Notes: generated by a model from the letters alone, not told the origin. 64,000 bases of DNA from DATLGB01 sp038258425 (GCA_038258425.1 JBBSPV010000004.1:1-64000), one strand, 5' to 3'. Counted from the stretch's first letter, positions 40,743 to 48,874 are shown. Program-made: numbers and translations.

Positions 40743-43700
40743 TCGCACATGGAGCACGCCGCCCAGCTCGGCGTCGGCTCGAAGCCCTGGCCCTGGATCC
40801 CCTCGCCGACGGCGAGCACCGTGTCCTGGATCCACTCGCGGTCCTCCTCCGAGCGGTCGACCGCGACCTTCTGGTCGTCGAGCACGTAGTAGTAGGCCTG
40901 GTGGGCGGCCTCGAGCTGCCACGCCTGCTCGGCGGCCACGGAGTAGAGGGCGAGCTGCACGTCCTCGCGCAGGTCGGCGGCGCGCTTGGGACGACCCGTC
41001 TTGTAGTCGATGAGCTCGTAGGCGCCGTCCGCGAGACGGTCGACCCGGTCGACGCGGCCGCGCACGGTGTGCGGGCCGAGCGTGAACGAGAAGCCCTTCT
41101 CGAACCAGACGGGCTCGGCGTCCGTGCCCTGGAAGCGCTCGTGGTAGCGGATCAGGGACTGCTCGGCCTTCGTCTGCAGCTGCTTCTCCTGCTCCGAGCC
41201 GCCGAAGCCGCCCCGTCGCCAGCCCGCCTCGAGCAGCCCGAGCAGCTCGGGCAGCGAGCGCGAGGCCGTCTCCCCGGCGTGGAAGCGCTCGAGCACCTGG
41301 TGCATGAGGATCCCGAAGCGCTGGTTGAGCGTCGGCTCCTGGGGGATCCGGAACACCCGGGCGAACTTGTACTTCAGCGGGCATGTCCGGTAGGTCTCGA
41401 TGTCGGAGGCGCTGAGCAGCAGCCCGTCGCCCTTGCGCGGGAGGAAGGCTTCCAGCGACGGCTCGGTCCGCTTGGCCACCGCCCGCGCCCGCAGCGCCTC
41501 GTCGCGCTCGGCGTCGAGCAGGTACTCGTCGAGCGCCGAGGTCTCGAAGATCTCCCGCTGCTCGGCGGTGACGGCCTGCAGCAGGCGGGCGTTGACCTCG
41601 GGCAGCGCCTCCGCGACCGCCTGGCCCGCCCGGGCGCGCTCCATGAGCGCCGAGAGCTTGAGCACCTCGAGGTGGCGCACGACGGCGTGGGAGACGTCGA
41701 GGTCGGTGTCGAAGCGCAGCTCCCCGAGCCGGCCGCCGACCTGCGCGATGGTGTGCAGCAGCTCGTCGCGCAACAGCCGGAACGTCGACTGCAGCGTCTC
41801 CGCCGGGCCGAAGAGCTCCTCCTCGCGCGCCTCCCACTCGCCGCCGACGGCCGCGCGGGCCTCCTCGGCGAAGGGCGACGGCTGCTGGGCCGCGCCCCGG
41901 TCGGTCACGGCCGGGTACGCGAGCACGAGCCGGCGCCGGGCCCGGGTCATCGCCACGTGGAGGAGCCGGCGCTGCTCCGCCACGTGCGCCGCCTTGGTGT
42001 CCGCCGGCAGCGCCTCCTCCTTGATCAGGGCGTCGGGGATCGGCTCCAGGCTGCGCCGGCGGGGGCCCGGCATCCGCGCCGCGAACAGGCCGAGCACGTA
42101 GACGTGGTCGAACTCGAGCCCGGCGGCGGCGTGCATGGTCATGACCTGGACGCCGCGCGGGCGTTCCGTGGCCAGGGCCTCCTCCTCCCGCAGACCGGCC
42201 TCGGCGACCGCGGACACGGCGTGGGCGAAGGCCCGCGCGGTCGCCTGGGGCGAGCGTCGGGCGTAGGTGGCGGCGAGCTCGCCGAACTTCGCGAGGTTCA
42301 CGAGCCGGTCGGCGACCTCCGCGGTGGCGGCGAAGAGCAGCTGGCGGCGCAGGCCGAGGCGCTCGATCAGCCGGTGCACGAACAGGTCGGGGCGGGTGGA
42401 GTCCAGCGCCTGCGAGGCCGAGCGGTAGAGCTTGAGGAAGGCGACGACGTGGTCGCGCGCCTCGGGCGGGATCTGGGGCGACTCGAGCGCCGCGCCGAGG
42501 GCGCCGACCATGTCGAGCTTGCGCCGGCGGGCGATCTGCGTCACGCGGGCGAGATCGATGGCGCGCAGCTCGACCGGCGGGCGGGCGAGCGCGCGCACGA
42601 CGGCGCCCGCGTCGCCGGGATCGACGAGCAGGCGCAGCCAGGCGAGCAGGTCGCGGACCTCCGCGCGCTGGAAGAACGCGGCCGCGCCGGTGAGCCGGTA
42701 GGGGACCGCCCGCTCCTCGAGCGCGACGGACACGGCCTGCCCCTCGCTCTTGACGGAGCGCACGAGCACGCACACGTCCTCCGGCGCGACATCCTCGCGC
42801 GAGATCAGCCGCTCGACGTCCGCGGCGACCGCCTGGGCCTGGGCGCGTTCGTTGGCGCAGCGCCAGAAGGCGACGTCGCTCGCCGTGTCCTCGGCGGGCG
42901 CGAGGACCTTCTCCAGCCGGTCGGCGACGGGCTCGACGACGGCCCGGGCCGCGGCGACGATCGCGGCGCCGGAGCGCTGCGAGCGCTCGAGCCGCACGAC
43001 GCGGGCGCCGGGCTCGGCCTGGAGGTCGAGGAGGTTCTTGGCGGCGGCGCCGCGGAAGCGGTCGACGGACGAGTCGTCGTCGCCGGCCGCGCACCGCGTG
43101 CTGCCCTCCCCGCTCAGCAGCCGCAGCAGCAGGACCTGGGCGTAGCTCGTGTCCTGGAGGTCGTCGACGAGCACGTGCGGGTGGCGCTCGGCCAGCCGGG
43201 CGCGCACGTGCGGGCGCTCCCGCACGAGGCGCAGGGCGTGCAGGACGAGGTCGCCGGCGTCGAGGGTGCCGGCCTCGGCGAGCATGCGATCGTGGGTGGC
43301 GTAGAGGTCGGCGAACTCGCGCTCGCGCACCGCGCGTGCCCGGCCGGCGTCGTCGTCGCCGGCGAGGGCGGCGGCCCAGGCGGCGTAGTCGGCGGGGGTG
43401 ATGAGCTCGTCCTTGAGCCGGTCGACGCGCCCGACGATCGAGCCGAGCAGCGCACTCGGATTGCCGCGCAGATCGTGCTGGGCGAGCGGCAGCTCGTCGA
43501 TGCGCTCGAGGAGCATGGCGAGCCGGTCGGCGGCCGTGACCGGGGTGGCGAACGGGTCGACGCCCGCCTCGCCCGCCTCGTCGCGCAGCAGCCGCGCGCA
43601 CAGGCCCTGGAAGGTCGTCACGGAGAGCTCCTCGTGGGGGCGGCCGATCGCCGCCTCCACGCGGCCGCGCAGCTCGTCGGCCGCCGCGGCCGTGTGCGTG

Positions 43701-43855
43701 AGCAGCAGCACGTCCTCGGGAGCGGCGCCGTCGGCCACGAGCCGGGCGAAGCGCTCCACGAGCACGCGCGTCTTGCCCGTGCCGGCCGCAGCGAGCACGA
43801 GCAGCGGGCCGCCCGGGTGCGTCACCGCCTCGAGCTGCGCCTGCGTGAGCGGCAT
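40709..43855 (-). CDS. UvrD/AdnB-like helicase-nuclease with Fe-S cluster motif
   Basis: A 1048-residue superfamily 1 helicase fused to a RecB-type nuclease. Q motif LTQAQLEAVTH and Walker A AAAGTGKTR open the protein. VLVDDLQDTSYAQ is a Walker B variant with DDLQD, and MTMHAAAGLEFDHVYVLG is a late helicase motif. Near residue 945 YELIDYKTGRPK is the PD-(D/E)XK nuclease. Four Cys, one in YRTCPLKYKF and three in AACSMCDYRIAC, fit an AddB/AdnB-type 4Fe-4S cluster. It probably processes double-strand breaks. Mycobacteria have two such subunits side by side (AdnA, AdnB); only one is here. ATG 43855 follows TACCCT by 6 nt. Confidence 0.88.
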   Translation of the reverse strand: MPLTQAQLEAVTHPGGPLLVLAAAGTGKTRVLVERFARLVADGAAPEDVLLLTHTAAAADELRGRVEAAIGRPHEELSVTTFQGLCARLLRDEAGEAGVDPFATPVTAADRLAMLLERIDELPLAQHDLRGNPSALLGSIVGRVDRLKDELITPADYAAWAAALAGDDDAGRARAVREREFADLYATHDRMLAEAGTLDAGDLVLHALRLVRERPHVRARLAERHPHVLVDDLQDTSYAQVLLLRLLSGEGSTRCAAGDDDSSVDRFRGAAAKNLLDLQAEPGARVVRLERSQRSGAAIVAAARAVVEPVADRLEKVLAPAEDTASDVAFWRCANERAQAQAVAADVERLISREDVAPEDVCVLVRSVKSEGQAVSVALEERAVPYRLTGAAAFFQRAEVRDLLAWLRLLVDPGDAGAVVRALARPPVELRAIDLARVTQIARRRKLDMVGALGAALESPQIPPEARDHVVAFLKLYRSASQALDSTRPDLFVHRLIERLGLRRQLLFAATAEVADRLVNLAKFGELAATYARRSPQATARAFAHAVSAVAEAGLREEEALATERPRGVQVMTMHAAAGLEFDHVYVLGLFAARMPGPRRRSLEPIPDALIKEEALPADTKAAHVAEQRRLLHVAMTRARRRLVLAYPAVTDRGAAQQPSPFAEEARAAVGGEWEAREEELFGPAETLQSTFRLLRDELLHTIAQVGGRLGELRFDTDLDVSHAVVRHLEVLKLSALMERARAGQAVAEALPEVNARLLQAVTAEQREIFETSALDEYLLDAERDEALRARAVAKRTEPSLEAFLPRKGDGLLLSASDIETYRTCPLKYKFARVFRIPQEPTLNQRFGILMHQVLERFHAGETASRSLPELLGLLEAGWRRGGFGGSEQEKQLQTKAEQSLIRYHERFQGTDAEPVWFEKGFSFTLGPHTVRGRVDRVDRLADGAYELIDYKTGRPKRAADLREDVQLALYSVAAEQAWQLEAAHQAYYYVLDDQKVAVDRSEEDREWIQDTVLAVGEGIQGQGFEPTPSWAACSMCDYRIACPAAER

Positions 43856-43861
43856 GGCGTC

Positions 43862-43871
43862 AGGGTACGTG
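43862..43871. promoter_or_regulatory. Head-to-head -10 elements between helicase and phosphatase genes
   Basis: Minus-strand TACCCT (43862-43867) ends 6 nt before ATG 43855; plus-strand TACGTG (43866-43871) ends 9 nt before ATG 43881. They overlap by TA. Confidence 0.55.
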
Positions 43872-43880
43872 CTCGCTGGC

Positions 43881-44720
43881 ATGGCCCCGGGACTCGACGC
43901 GGACTGGCTGGGCGCGTCGCGGCGGGCCGCGGATGCCGTCGCCCGGCTGCTCGCCGAGCGGCCGGGCACGCCCGAGCGGGTGACGGAGACCGGCTCGCGC
44001 GGGGAGGGGGGCGACCGGACGCTCGTCATCGACGCGGACGCCGAGGCCCTGATCTTGGCCGAGCTCGACGGCCTGCACGCCGCGGGCGCGCGCTTCACGG
44101 CGGTCAGCGAGGAGCGCGGCGAGGTCGGCTTCGGCTCGCGCGAGACGCTCGTGATCATCGACCCGCTCGACGGCTCGACGAACGCCAAGCGTGGGCTCGG
44201 GCCGCACGCCGTGTCGATCGCGGTCGCCGACGGGCCGACGATGGCCGACGTCGCCTTCGGCTTCGTGCGCGACCTCGCGGCCCGGGAGGAGTTCGTCGCC
44301 CGCCGTGCGGAGGGGGCGTGGCTTGACGGCGCCCGCCTGGACCCTGCGCGCCCGGAGCGGCGCAGTCGCGACGGCCGGCTCGAGCTGCTCGGCGTGGAGG
44401 CCGCCGACCCGCGGCTGCTGCTCGAGGCCGGGCCCGGGCTGCGCGACGCGGCCTATCGCGTGCGCGCCCTCGGCGCCATGGCCGTCACGCTGTGCCAGGT
44501 CGCGGCCGCGCGGCTGGACGGGATGGTCACCCTGCGGCGCTGCCGGGCGGTGGACGTCGCGGCGGGCCAGCTGATCGTTCGCGAGGCCGGCGGCCTGGTG
44601 GCGTTCCCGGGCTGTGCCGAGCCGCTCGGTGCCCCGCTCGGGCTCGAGGCGCACTCGCCGCTCGTGGCCGCCCGCACTCCCGCGTCGCTGGACGCCCTGC
44701 GAACCGTCGTCCGCGCCTGA
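43881..44720 (+). CDS. Inositol monophosphatase family protein
   Basis: A 279-residue Mg-dependent phosphatase-fold protein. The metal-binding Glu lies in SEERGEVGF, the core motif IDPLDGSTNAKRG is intact, and the C-terminal motif is RRCRAVDVAAGQLIVREAGG (Asp ligand in the place of WDxAAG, here AVDVAAG). Substrates in the family include myo-inositol phosphate, 3'-phosphoadenosine phosphate and fructose bisphosphate, and cannot be chosen here. It is divergent from the helicase gene, with 25 bases between the start codons. Confidence 0.85.
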   Translation: MAPGLDADWLGASRRAADAVARLLAERPGTPERVTETGSRGEGGDRTLVIDADAEALILAELDGLHAAGARFTAVSEERGEVGFGSRETLVIIDPLDGSTNAKRGLGPHAVSIAVADGPTMADVAFGFVRDLAAREEFVARRAEGAWLDGARLDPARPERRSRDGRLELLGVEAADPRLLLEAGPGLRDAAYRVRALGAMAVTLCQVAAARLDGMVTLRRCRAVDVAAGQLIVREAGGLVAFPGCAEPLGAPLGLEAHSPLVAARTPASLDALRTVVRA

Positions 44721-44753
44721 CCGGCGGCGCCCGCGAGGCCTAGCGTGGAAGGC

Positions 44754-45791
44754 ATGATCGACTGGCGTCTCGCCGACCGGGTGGCCAAGCTCGTGGCCGC
44801 CACCACGCCGGCGGAGGAGGGCAGGCGCGACGGCGTGGCCGCCGAGGTCGAGGGCTTCGCCGCTCGCAGCGCCGAGCTCGTCGGGGCCTACACGGGGCTC
44901 GACGCCGGCCCGGCCCTCCCGGCCGCCGAGACCGTCGACCGCAGCGGCTGGGCGACCACGAACCTGCGCTCCATGCGCTCCGTGCTCGAGCCGCTCGTGG
45001 AACGAGCGGGCTCGGACCTCGGTCCGCTCGGCGAGCCGGTGCGCGCCGTCGCCGGGACGCTGCTCGCCGTCGAGGCCGGCGCGCTCTCCGGCTTCCTCGC
45101 CACGCGGGTGCTCGGCCAGTACGAGTTCCCCATCCTCGATCCGGCCGCGGGCGCCCGGCTGCTCTTCGTCGGGCCGAACCTCGCCCAGGCGATTCGCACG
45201 CTCAAGGCCGACGAGGCGACGCTCGTGCGCTGGGTCGCCCTGCACGAGACGACGCACGCGCTGCAGTTCGGCGGGGTCCCGTGGCTGCGCGAGCACCTCG
45301 CCGGGCGTGTGAGCGACCTGCTGAGCACGACGGACGTCTCGCTGGACCTTCGCAGGCTCGGCAGGCTCCCGGGCGCCGAGGACCTGCGAGCGCTCGTCGA
45401 GGCCATCCGCCGCGAGGGGCTCATCACCGTCCTGGCCGGGCCGGAGCGGCGCGAGGCGCTCGACGCCATCCAGGCGACGATGGCGCTGCTCGAGGGCTAC
45501 GCCGAGCACGTCATGGACGCCGTCGGGGCGCAGGAGCTCGAAGACCTGCCCAAGCTCCGCGAGGGGCTCGAGCGCCGCCGCAAGGAGCGCTCGGGGTTCC
45601 TGCGGGTCGTCGAGAAGCTCATCGGCTTCGACCTCAAGCTGCGCCAGTACGAGCAGGGCAAGGCGTTCTGCGACGCCGTGGTCGCCGAAGGCGGCATCGA
45701 GGGCCTCAACCACGCGTGGGACGCCCCGGCCTCCCTCCCCACGGTCGGAGAGCTCGACCGGCCCCTGGAGTGGCTCGCGCGCGTCGCGTGA
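44754..45791 (+). CDS. DUF2342 zinc-dependent metalloprotease-like protein
   Basis: A 345-residue protein of the actinobacterial DUF2342 family, often labelled zinc-dependent metalloprotease or coenzyme F420 biosynthesis-associated. It has the HExxH-like motif in VALHETTHALQFGGVPWLRE, preceded by FVGPNLAQAIRTL, and a downstream LLEGYAEHVMDAVG that could supply a third ligand. The N-terminus starts DWRLADRVAKLVA. TAGCGT lies 7 nt before ATG 44754, hence probably leaderless. Proteolytic activity is unproven for the family as far as I know. Confidence 0.82.
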   Translation: MIDWRLADRVAKLVAATTPAEEGRRDGVAAEVEGFAARSAELVGAYTGLDAGPALPAAETVDRSGWATTNLRSMRSVLEPLVERAGSDLGPLGEPVRAVAGTLLAVEAGALSGFLATRVLGQYEFPILDPAAGARLLFVGPNLAQAIRTLKADEATLVRWVALHETTHALQFGGVPWLREHLAGRVSDLLSTTDVSLDLRRLGRLPGAEDLRALVEAIRREGLITVLAGPERREALDAIQATMALLEGYAEHVMDAVGAQELEDLPKLREGLERRRKERSGFLRVVEKLIGFDLKLRQYEQGKAFCDAVVAEGGIEGLNHAWDAPASLPTVGELDRPLEWLARVA

Positions 45792-45812
45792 GCCACGTCA
45801 CTCAACGTTCAC

Positions 45813-45833
45813 ACGGGCCGACCGACGGCCCGT
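45813..45833 (+). terminator. Hairpin downstream of DUF2342 gene
   Basis: ACGGGCC and GGCCCGT pair perfectly around a 7-nt loop, 22 bases after the stop. There is no T-tract, as is usual in high-GC actinobacteria. Confidence 0.5.
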
Positions 45834-45912
45834 CAGGCTTGGCGCTGGGCGGTCGATCCCGACGTGGTGGAGCGAACCGGCGTTCGTGTGCGTAACCGTG
45901 GTGGCCGGACGG

Positions 45913-45941
45913 TTTACAAACAGGTGTTCGCCGGGTATTCC
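45913..45941 (+). promoter_or_regulatory. Putative promoter of the basic coiled-coil protein gene
   Basis: TTTACA (45913-45918), 17 bases and TATTCC (45936-45941) form a good sigma-70-type promoter. It stands in an unusually AT-rich patch and gives a leader of about 50 nt before ATG 45998. Confidence 0.55.
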
Positions 45942-45997
45942 TCATACCGAGCGAGTTACTTCTAACCTTCTGACTCGAGAGGCTGACCGCCACCCCC

Positions 45998-46657
45998 ATG
46001 GCCGAGACCACCAAGACCACCTCCAAGACCACGCCGGCCCGCAAGTCCGGCACGACCGCCAAGAAGCGCTCGACGAAGCCGCGCAGCACCGCCTCGCGCA
46101 CCCGTTCGACCACCGCTTCGGGCACCCGTTCGCGCACGGCGGGCTCCAAGCCGGCCGCCAAGGCGCAGCGCAAGACCACCACGGCTCGCGGCGCCCGCAC
46201 CCGCGCGCAGAACGAGACCGTGCAGGCCGTCGACGCGCAGACGCGCGCCGCGAAGGCCACGGTCGAGCAGGGCCGCTCCTACGCGGAGCGCGCCGTCCTC
46301 GCCTACGTCGGTGGCGTCCTGACCGTCCGCGACAACGTCGTGGAGCTCACGGACACGCTCGTCAAGCGCTACGGCTCGCCCGAGGCGGCCCAGAAGGAGC
46401 TCGACAAGGCGCAACGCAGCCTGACGAAGGACGTCCACCGCTTCGAGCGCCGCGGCGTCACCGCCCGCAACCGCTTCGAGCGCGAGGTCCGCAAGACGCG
46501 CACCCGCGTCGAGCGTCAGCTGCGCACGCGTCGCCGTGACGTCGAGCAGTCCGTCACCCAGCTGCGCAAGGACGTCGAGAAGCGTGCCAACGTGGTAACG
46601 GACCGCGTCGGCTCGCAGATCAAGGAGACCGGCGACCAGGTCAAGTCGCTGGCGTAA
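45998..46657 (+). CDS. Basic, histone-H1-like coiled-coil protein
   Basis: A 219-residue protein in two parts. Residues 1-75 are extremely rich in Lys, Arg, Thr, Ser and Ala (KKRSTKPRSTASRTRSTTAS), like bacterial H1-type tails. Residues about 80-219 are a long heptad-like helix (AERAVLAYVGGVLTVRDNVV, ELDKAQRSLTKDVHRFERRG, VEKRANVVTDRVGSQIKETG). The helical part recalls phasins and heparin-binding hemagglutinin. It may bind DNA, storage granules or the cell surface. It has its own good promoter and a long intergenic region on both sides, suggesting strong, separately controlled expression. The family is not certain. Confidence 0.8.
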   Translation: MAETTKTTSKTTPARKSGTTAKKRSTKPRSTASRTRSTTASGTRSRTAGSKPAAKAQRKTTTARGARTRAQNETVQAVDAQTRAAKATVEQGRSYAERAVLAYVGGVLTVRDNVVELTDTLVKRYGSPEAAQKELDKAQRSLTKDVHRFERRGVTARNRFEREVRKTRTRVERQLRTRRRDVEQSVTQLRKDVEKRANVVTDRVGSQIKETGDQVKSLA

Positions 46658-46688
46658 GCCGGACCACTTCCCCCGCCGGGCGCCTCTT

Positions 46689-46761
46689 GGGAGAGGGTGC
46701 CGGCCCGGACCGGGGAAAGTCTGCCCGCCTCATACCCCGCGGGCAGATGCAGCACCCTCTC
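46689..46761 (+). ncRNA. Candidate structured RNA in the 3' region of the basic protein gene
   Basis: An outer 10-bp stem (GAGAGGGTGC 46691-46700 with GCACCCTCTC 46752-46761) encloses a perfect 9-bp hairpin (TCTGCCCGC 46720-46728 with GCGGGCAGA 46739-46747). A small CCGG helix may form between them. It is followed at once by a strong terminator. It could be a 3' UTR element or an independent small RNA; it matches no RNA family I know. Confidence 0.4.
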
Positions 46762-46774
46762 CTCCCTCAACCGT

Positions 46775-46798
46775 CGAGTCGGCCTTCGGGCCGGCTCG
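46775..46798 (+). terminator. Strong UUCG-tetraloop terminator
   Basis: CGAGTCGGCC and GGCCGGCTCG pair around a TTCG tetraloop (one G-T wobble), followed by TCGGTCTTTA. It is one of the clearest intrinsic terminators in the window, ending the transcript of the basic protein gene or the structured RNA. Confidence 0.8.
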
Positions 46799-46851
46799 TC
46801 GGTCTTTAAGTGACGTCGCGCGAAGCGAGGAGCTTGCGACGAGCGAAGCGC

Positions 46852-47040
46852 GAAAGCCGGTGGAAGGGCGAAGCCCGGTTTCCGGCCGTGCGGGGAGGAC
46901 GAAAGCCGGTGGGAGGGCGAAGCCCGGTCTCCGGCCGTGCGGAGAGCGCGAAAGCCGGTGGGAGGGCGAAGCCCGGTCTCCGGCCGTGCGGAGAGCGCGA
47001 AAGCCGGTGGGAGGGCGAAGCCCGGTCTCGGGCCGTGCGG
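46852..47040. repeat. 49-bp tandem repeat array, about 3.9 copies
   Basis: The unit starting GAAAGCCGGTGGGAGGGCGA begins at 46852, 46901, 46950 and 46999, an exact 49-bp period. Copies 2 to 4 are almost identical; copy 1 is more diverged. The period is not a multiple of three, so the array is not a coding repeat. It fills most of the gap between the terminator and the methyltransferase gene. Confidence 0.85.
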
Positions 47041-47173
47041 TCCCACCGGGGCAAGAGGCGGACGGGCGCCGGGACACGGTCACCGGCCGGCCCTCTGGCC
47101 CCGTCGCCGCGGCGGGTTCGCCGAGCCGGGTGCCGCTCCTCCCGTCGTCGCCCGGACGGTACGTTGGGTGTCC

Positions 47174-47866
47174 GTGCCCGACTTCGCGACCTTCGACGCC
47201 CGCGGCTACCGCACGGTCGACGTGCGGGCGGGCTACGGGGCGTGGGTCGGCACGTACGAGGACACGGTGCAGGACGCCATGGACCTCGCGCTGCTCGAGC
47301 GGCTGGAGACCGTCGCCTGGTCCGACGCCCGGCGGGTCGCCGACCTCGCCTGCGGGACGGGCCGCACCGGCGCGTGGCTGCGCGGGCACGGCGCCCGCGG
47401 GATCGACGGCGTCGACCTCACGCCGGAGATGCTCGAGCGGGCGCGCGAGCGCGGCGCACACGACCGTCTCGTGGAGGCCGACGTCGCCGCCACCGGGCTC
47501 GACGGCGGCGCCTACGAGCTCGTGACGGCCTCCCTGGTCGACGAGCACCTGGCCGACCTGGCGCCGCTCTACGCCGAGGCGCGGCGCCTCGCGGCGCCCG
47601 GCGCCGCCTTCGTCCTCGCCAGCCTGCACCCGCACTTCATCATGGCCTCCGGCATGCCGACGCACTTCACGACGGCCGCCGGTGAGGACGTCGCGATAAC
47701 CACCCACGTCCACCTGGTCTCGGACCACGTCGCGGCCGCCCACGCGGCCGGCTGGCGGCTCGCCGAGCTGCGGGAGGCCGTGGTCGACGAGGCGTGGATC
47801 GCGCTCAAGCCGGGCTGGGAGCGCTGGCGCCACCACCCGGTCTCCGTCGCGTACGTCTGGCGCTGA
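47174..47866 (+). CDS. SAM-dependent class I methyltransferase
   Basis: A 230-residue Rossmann-fold methyltransferase. Motif I is VADLACGTGRTGAWLRGHGA, and motif II follows as IDGVDLTPEMLERARER. Motif III is RLVEADVAATGLDGGAYELV and motif IV SLVDEHLADL. The C-terminus has the substrate-binding sheet with WERWRHHPVSVAYVW. The acceptor is unknown. TACGTT (47160-47165) lies 8 nt before GTG 47174; an in-frame GTG two codons earlier is possible. The next gene starts two bases after its stop, so the two are co-transcribed. Confidence 0.83.
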   Translation: MPDFATFDARGYRTVDVRAGYGAWVGTYEDTVQDAMDLALLERLETVAWSDARRVADLACGTGRTGAWLRGHGARGIDGVDLTPEMLERARERGAHDRLVEADVAATGLDGGAYELVTASLVDEHLADLAPLYAEARRLAAPGAAFVLASLHPHFIMASGMPTHFTTAAGEDVAITTHVHLVSDHVAAAHAAGWRLAELREAVVDEAWIALKPGWERWRHHPVSVAYVWR

Positions 47867-47867
47867 C

Positions 47868-48467
47868 GTGCTGCTGCGCCGCGCCGAGCTCGAGGCGATC
47901 CGGGCCGGCGAGGCCGACCTCGCCTTCCGGCGCTGGAAGCGGCCGCGGGTACGGGTGGGCACACGGATGCGGACGGCCGTCGGCCTCGTCGAGGTCACGT
48001 CGCTGGAGGTCGTCGATCCGTCGGCGATCGGCTCCGGCGAGGCCCGGCGAGCGGGGTTCGGTGCGGTCGCCGACGTCACCGAGCTGCTGGCCCGGCGCCC
48101 GGAGGGACGGGTCTATCGGGTCGGCCTGCGCTACGCCGGGCCCGACCCGCGGGTCGCGCGCCGCGCGGACGCCGATCTGAGCGGCGGCCCCGCCGAGGCG
48201 CTCGACGAGCGGCTGGACCGCCTCGACGTGGCGTCCCGGCACGGGCCCTGGACGCGCGCAGTCCTCGCGGCGATCGAGGCCGAGCCCGGCCGGCGCGCGC
48301 CGGATCTCGCGGCCGCCCAGGGGCGCGACACGGCGCCGGTCAAGCGCGACGTGCGCAAGCTCAAGGAGCTCGGCCTCACGGAGTCCCTGGAGGTCGGCTA
48401 CCGGCTGTCGCCGCGCGGCGAGGCGTACCTCGCGCACGCCCGCGGCGCTAGTCCGCGGAACTCCTGA
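47868..48467 (+). CDS. ASCH-like domain fused to a winged-helix domain
   Basis: A 199-residue protein. The N-terminal 75 residues (LLRRAELEAIRAGEADLAFR, then RVRVGTRMRTAVGLVEVTS) have the beta-barrel, Lys/Arg-rich pattern of ASCH/PUA-like RNA-binding domains. The C-terminal 85 residues (TRAVLAAIEAEPGRRAPDLA, then VKRDVRKLKELGLTESLEVG) look like a winged helix. This architecture may regulate RNA or bind modified nucleic acid. The GTG start lies two bases after the methyltransferase stop, so a joint role in RNA modification is a reasonable guess. Confidence 0.65.
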   Translation: MLLRRAELEAIRAGEADLAFRRWKRPRVRVGTRMRTAVGLVEVTSLEVVDPSAIGSGEARRAGFGAVADVTELLARRPEGRVYRVGLRYAGPDPRVARRADADLSGGPAEALDERLDRLDVASRHGPWTRAVLAAIEAEPGRRAPDLAAAQGRDTAPVKRDVRKLKELGLTESLEVGYRLSPRGEAYLAHARGASPRNS

Positions 48468-48617
48468 GCCGGCGCGATCTGCGATTTAGCCCGCAAGCGC
48501 CGCGCGACGGCGCTCGTGCTGGTCGACCATGTCCGGGCACGGTCGGTGCGCACCGGCGGCGGTCGCGCGGCCCTCCGAGCTGAGCCGCATGCGGGCACCC
48601 GCCGCCGGGCCCCGCCC

Positions 48618-48845
48618 CTAGAACCGATCGCCCCAGCCGCTGAGCCCGGTCGCCCCCGGCTCGCGGCCGACCGCCTCCAGCCGGGCGGCCCGGGTCCAGG
48701 CCGGGGCACGCGGCCCGGCGGGCGCAGGCGGCGGTGTCGTGTCGCGCAGGAACTGCTCCACGGCGGCGATCACGGCCGCGGCCTCCTCAGGGGAGGCGCG
48801 GTGGCCGAGCAGCGTGAGCTTCGGGCGGCGGTTCACGGCGCACAT
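48618..48845 (-). CDS. Acyl-CoA carboxylase epsilon-subunit-like small protein
   Basis: A 75-residue protein beginning with a strand-turn-helix PKLTLLGHRASPEEAAAVIA followed by a Pro/Ala-rich linker. It ends WTRAARLEAVGREPGATGLS-type with a terminal Trp motif. This resembles the actinobacterial AccE epsilon subunit of biotin-dependent acyl-CoA carboxylases. Those are normally encoded next to the beta subunit, but no carboxylase gene is seen here, so it is an orphan or a relative with another role. It is divergent from mrp. Confidence 0.5.
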   Translation of the reverse strand: MCAVNRRPKLTLLGHRASPEEAAAVIAAVEQFLRDTTPPPAPAGPRAPAWTRAARLEAVGREPGATGLSGWGDRF

Positions 48846-48858
48846 GATGGTCCATCGC

Positions 48859-48868
48859 CGCCTACCCT
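48859..48868. promoter_or_regulatory. Promoter site of mrp with overlapping opposite hexamer
   Basis: Plus-strand TACCCT (48863-48868) ends 6 nt before ATG 48875, as in other leaderless genes here. Minus-strand TAGGCG (48859-48864) shares its TA and lies 13 nt before ATG 48845. Confidence 0.45.
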
Positions 48869-48874
48869 GGAGTC

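Noticed and set aside
39422..44326. 1634-aa plus-strand open frame across the MFS and helicase genes
   Set aside because: It is a shadow of the MFS gene and antisense to the helicase-nuclease, without any domain motif.
46852..47040. CRISPR array
   Set aside because: The 49-bp units are directly adjacent with no unique spacers, and no cas genes are present.
46730..48079. 449-aa minus-strand frame through the 49-bp array and methyltransferase
   Set aside because: The array's period is not a codon multiple, so the frame gives a different reading in each copy, and it is antisense to a clear methyltransferase.
48468..48617. Possible gene or RNA in the 150-base gap
   Set aside because: No frame with motifs and no convincing stem-terminator was seen; the sequence is GC-rich and featureless to me.
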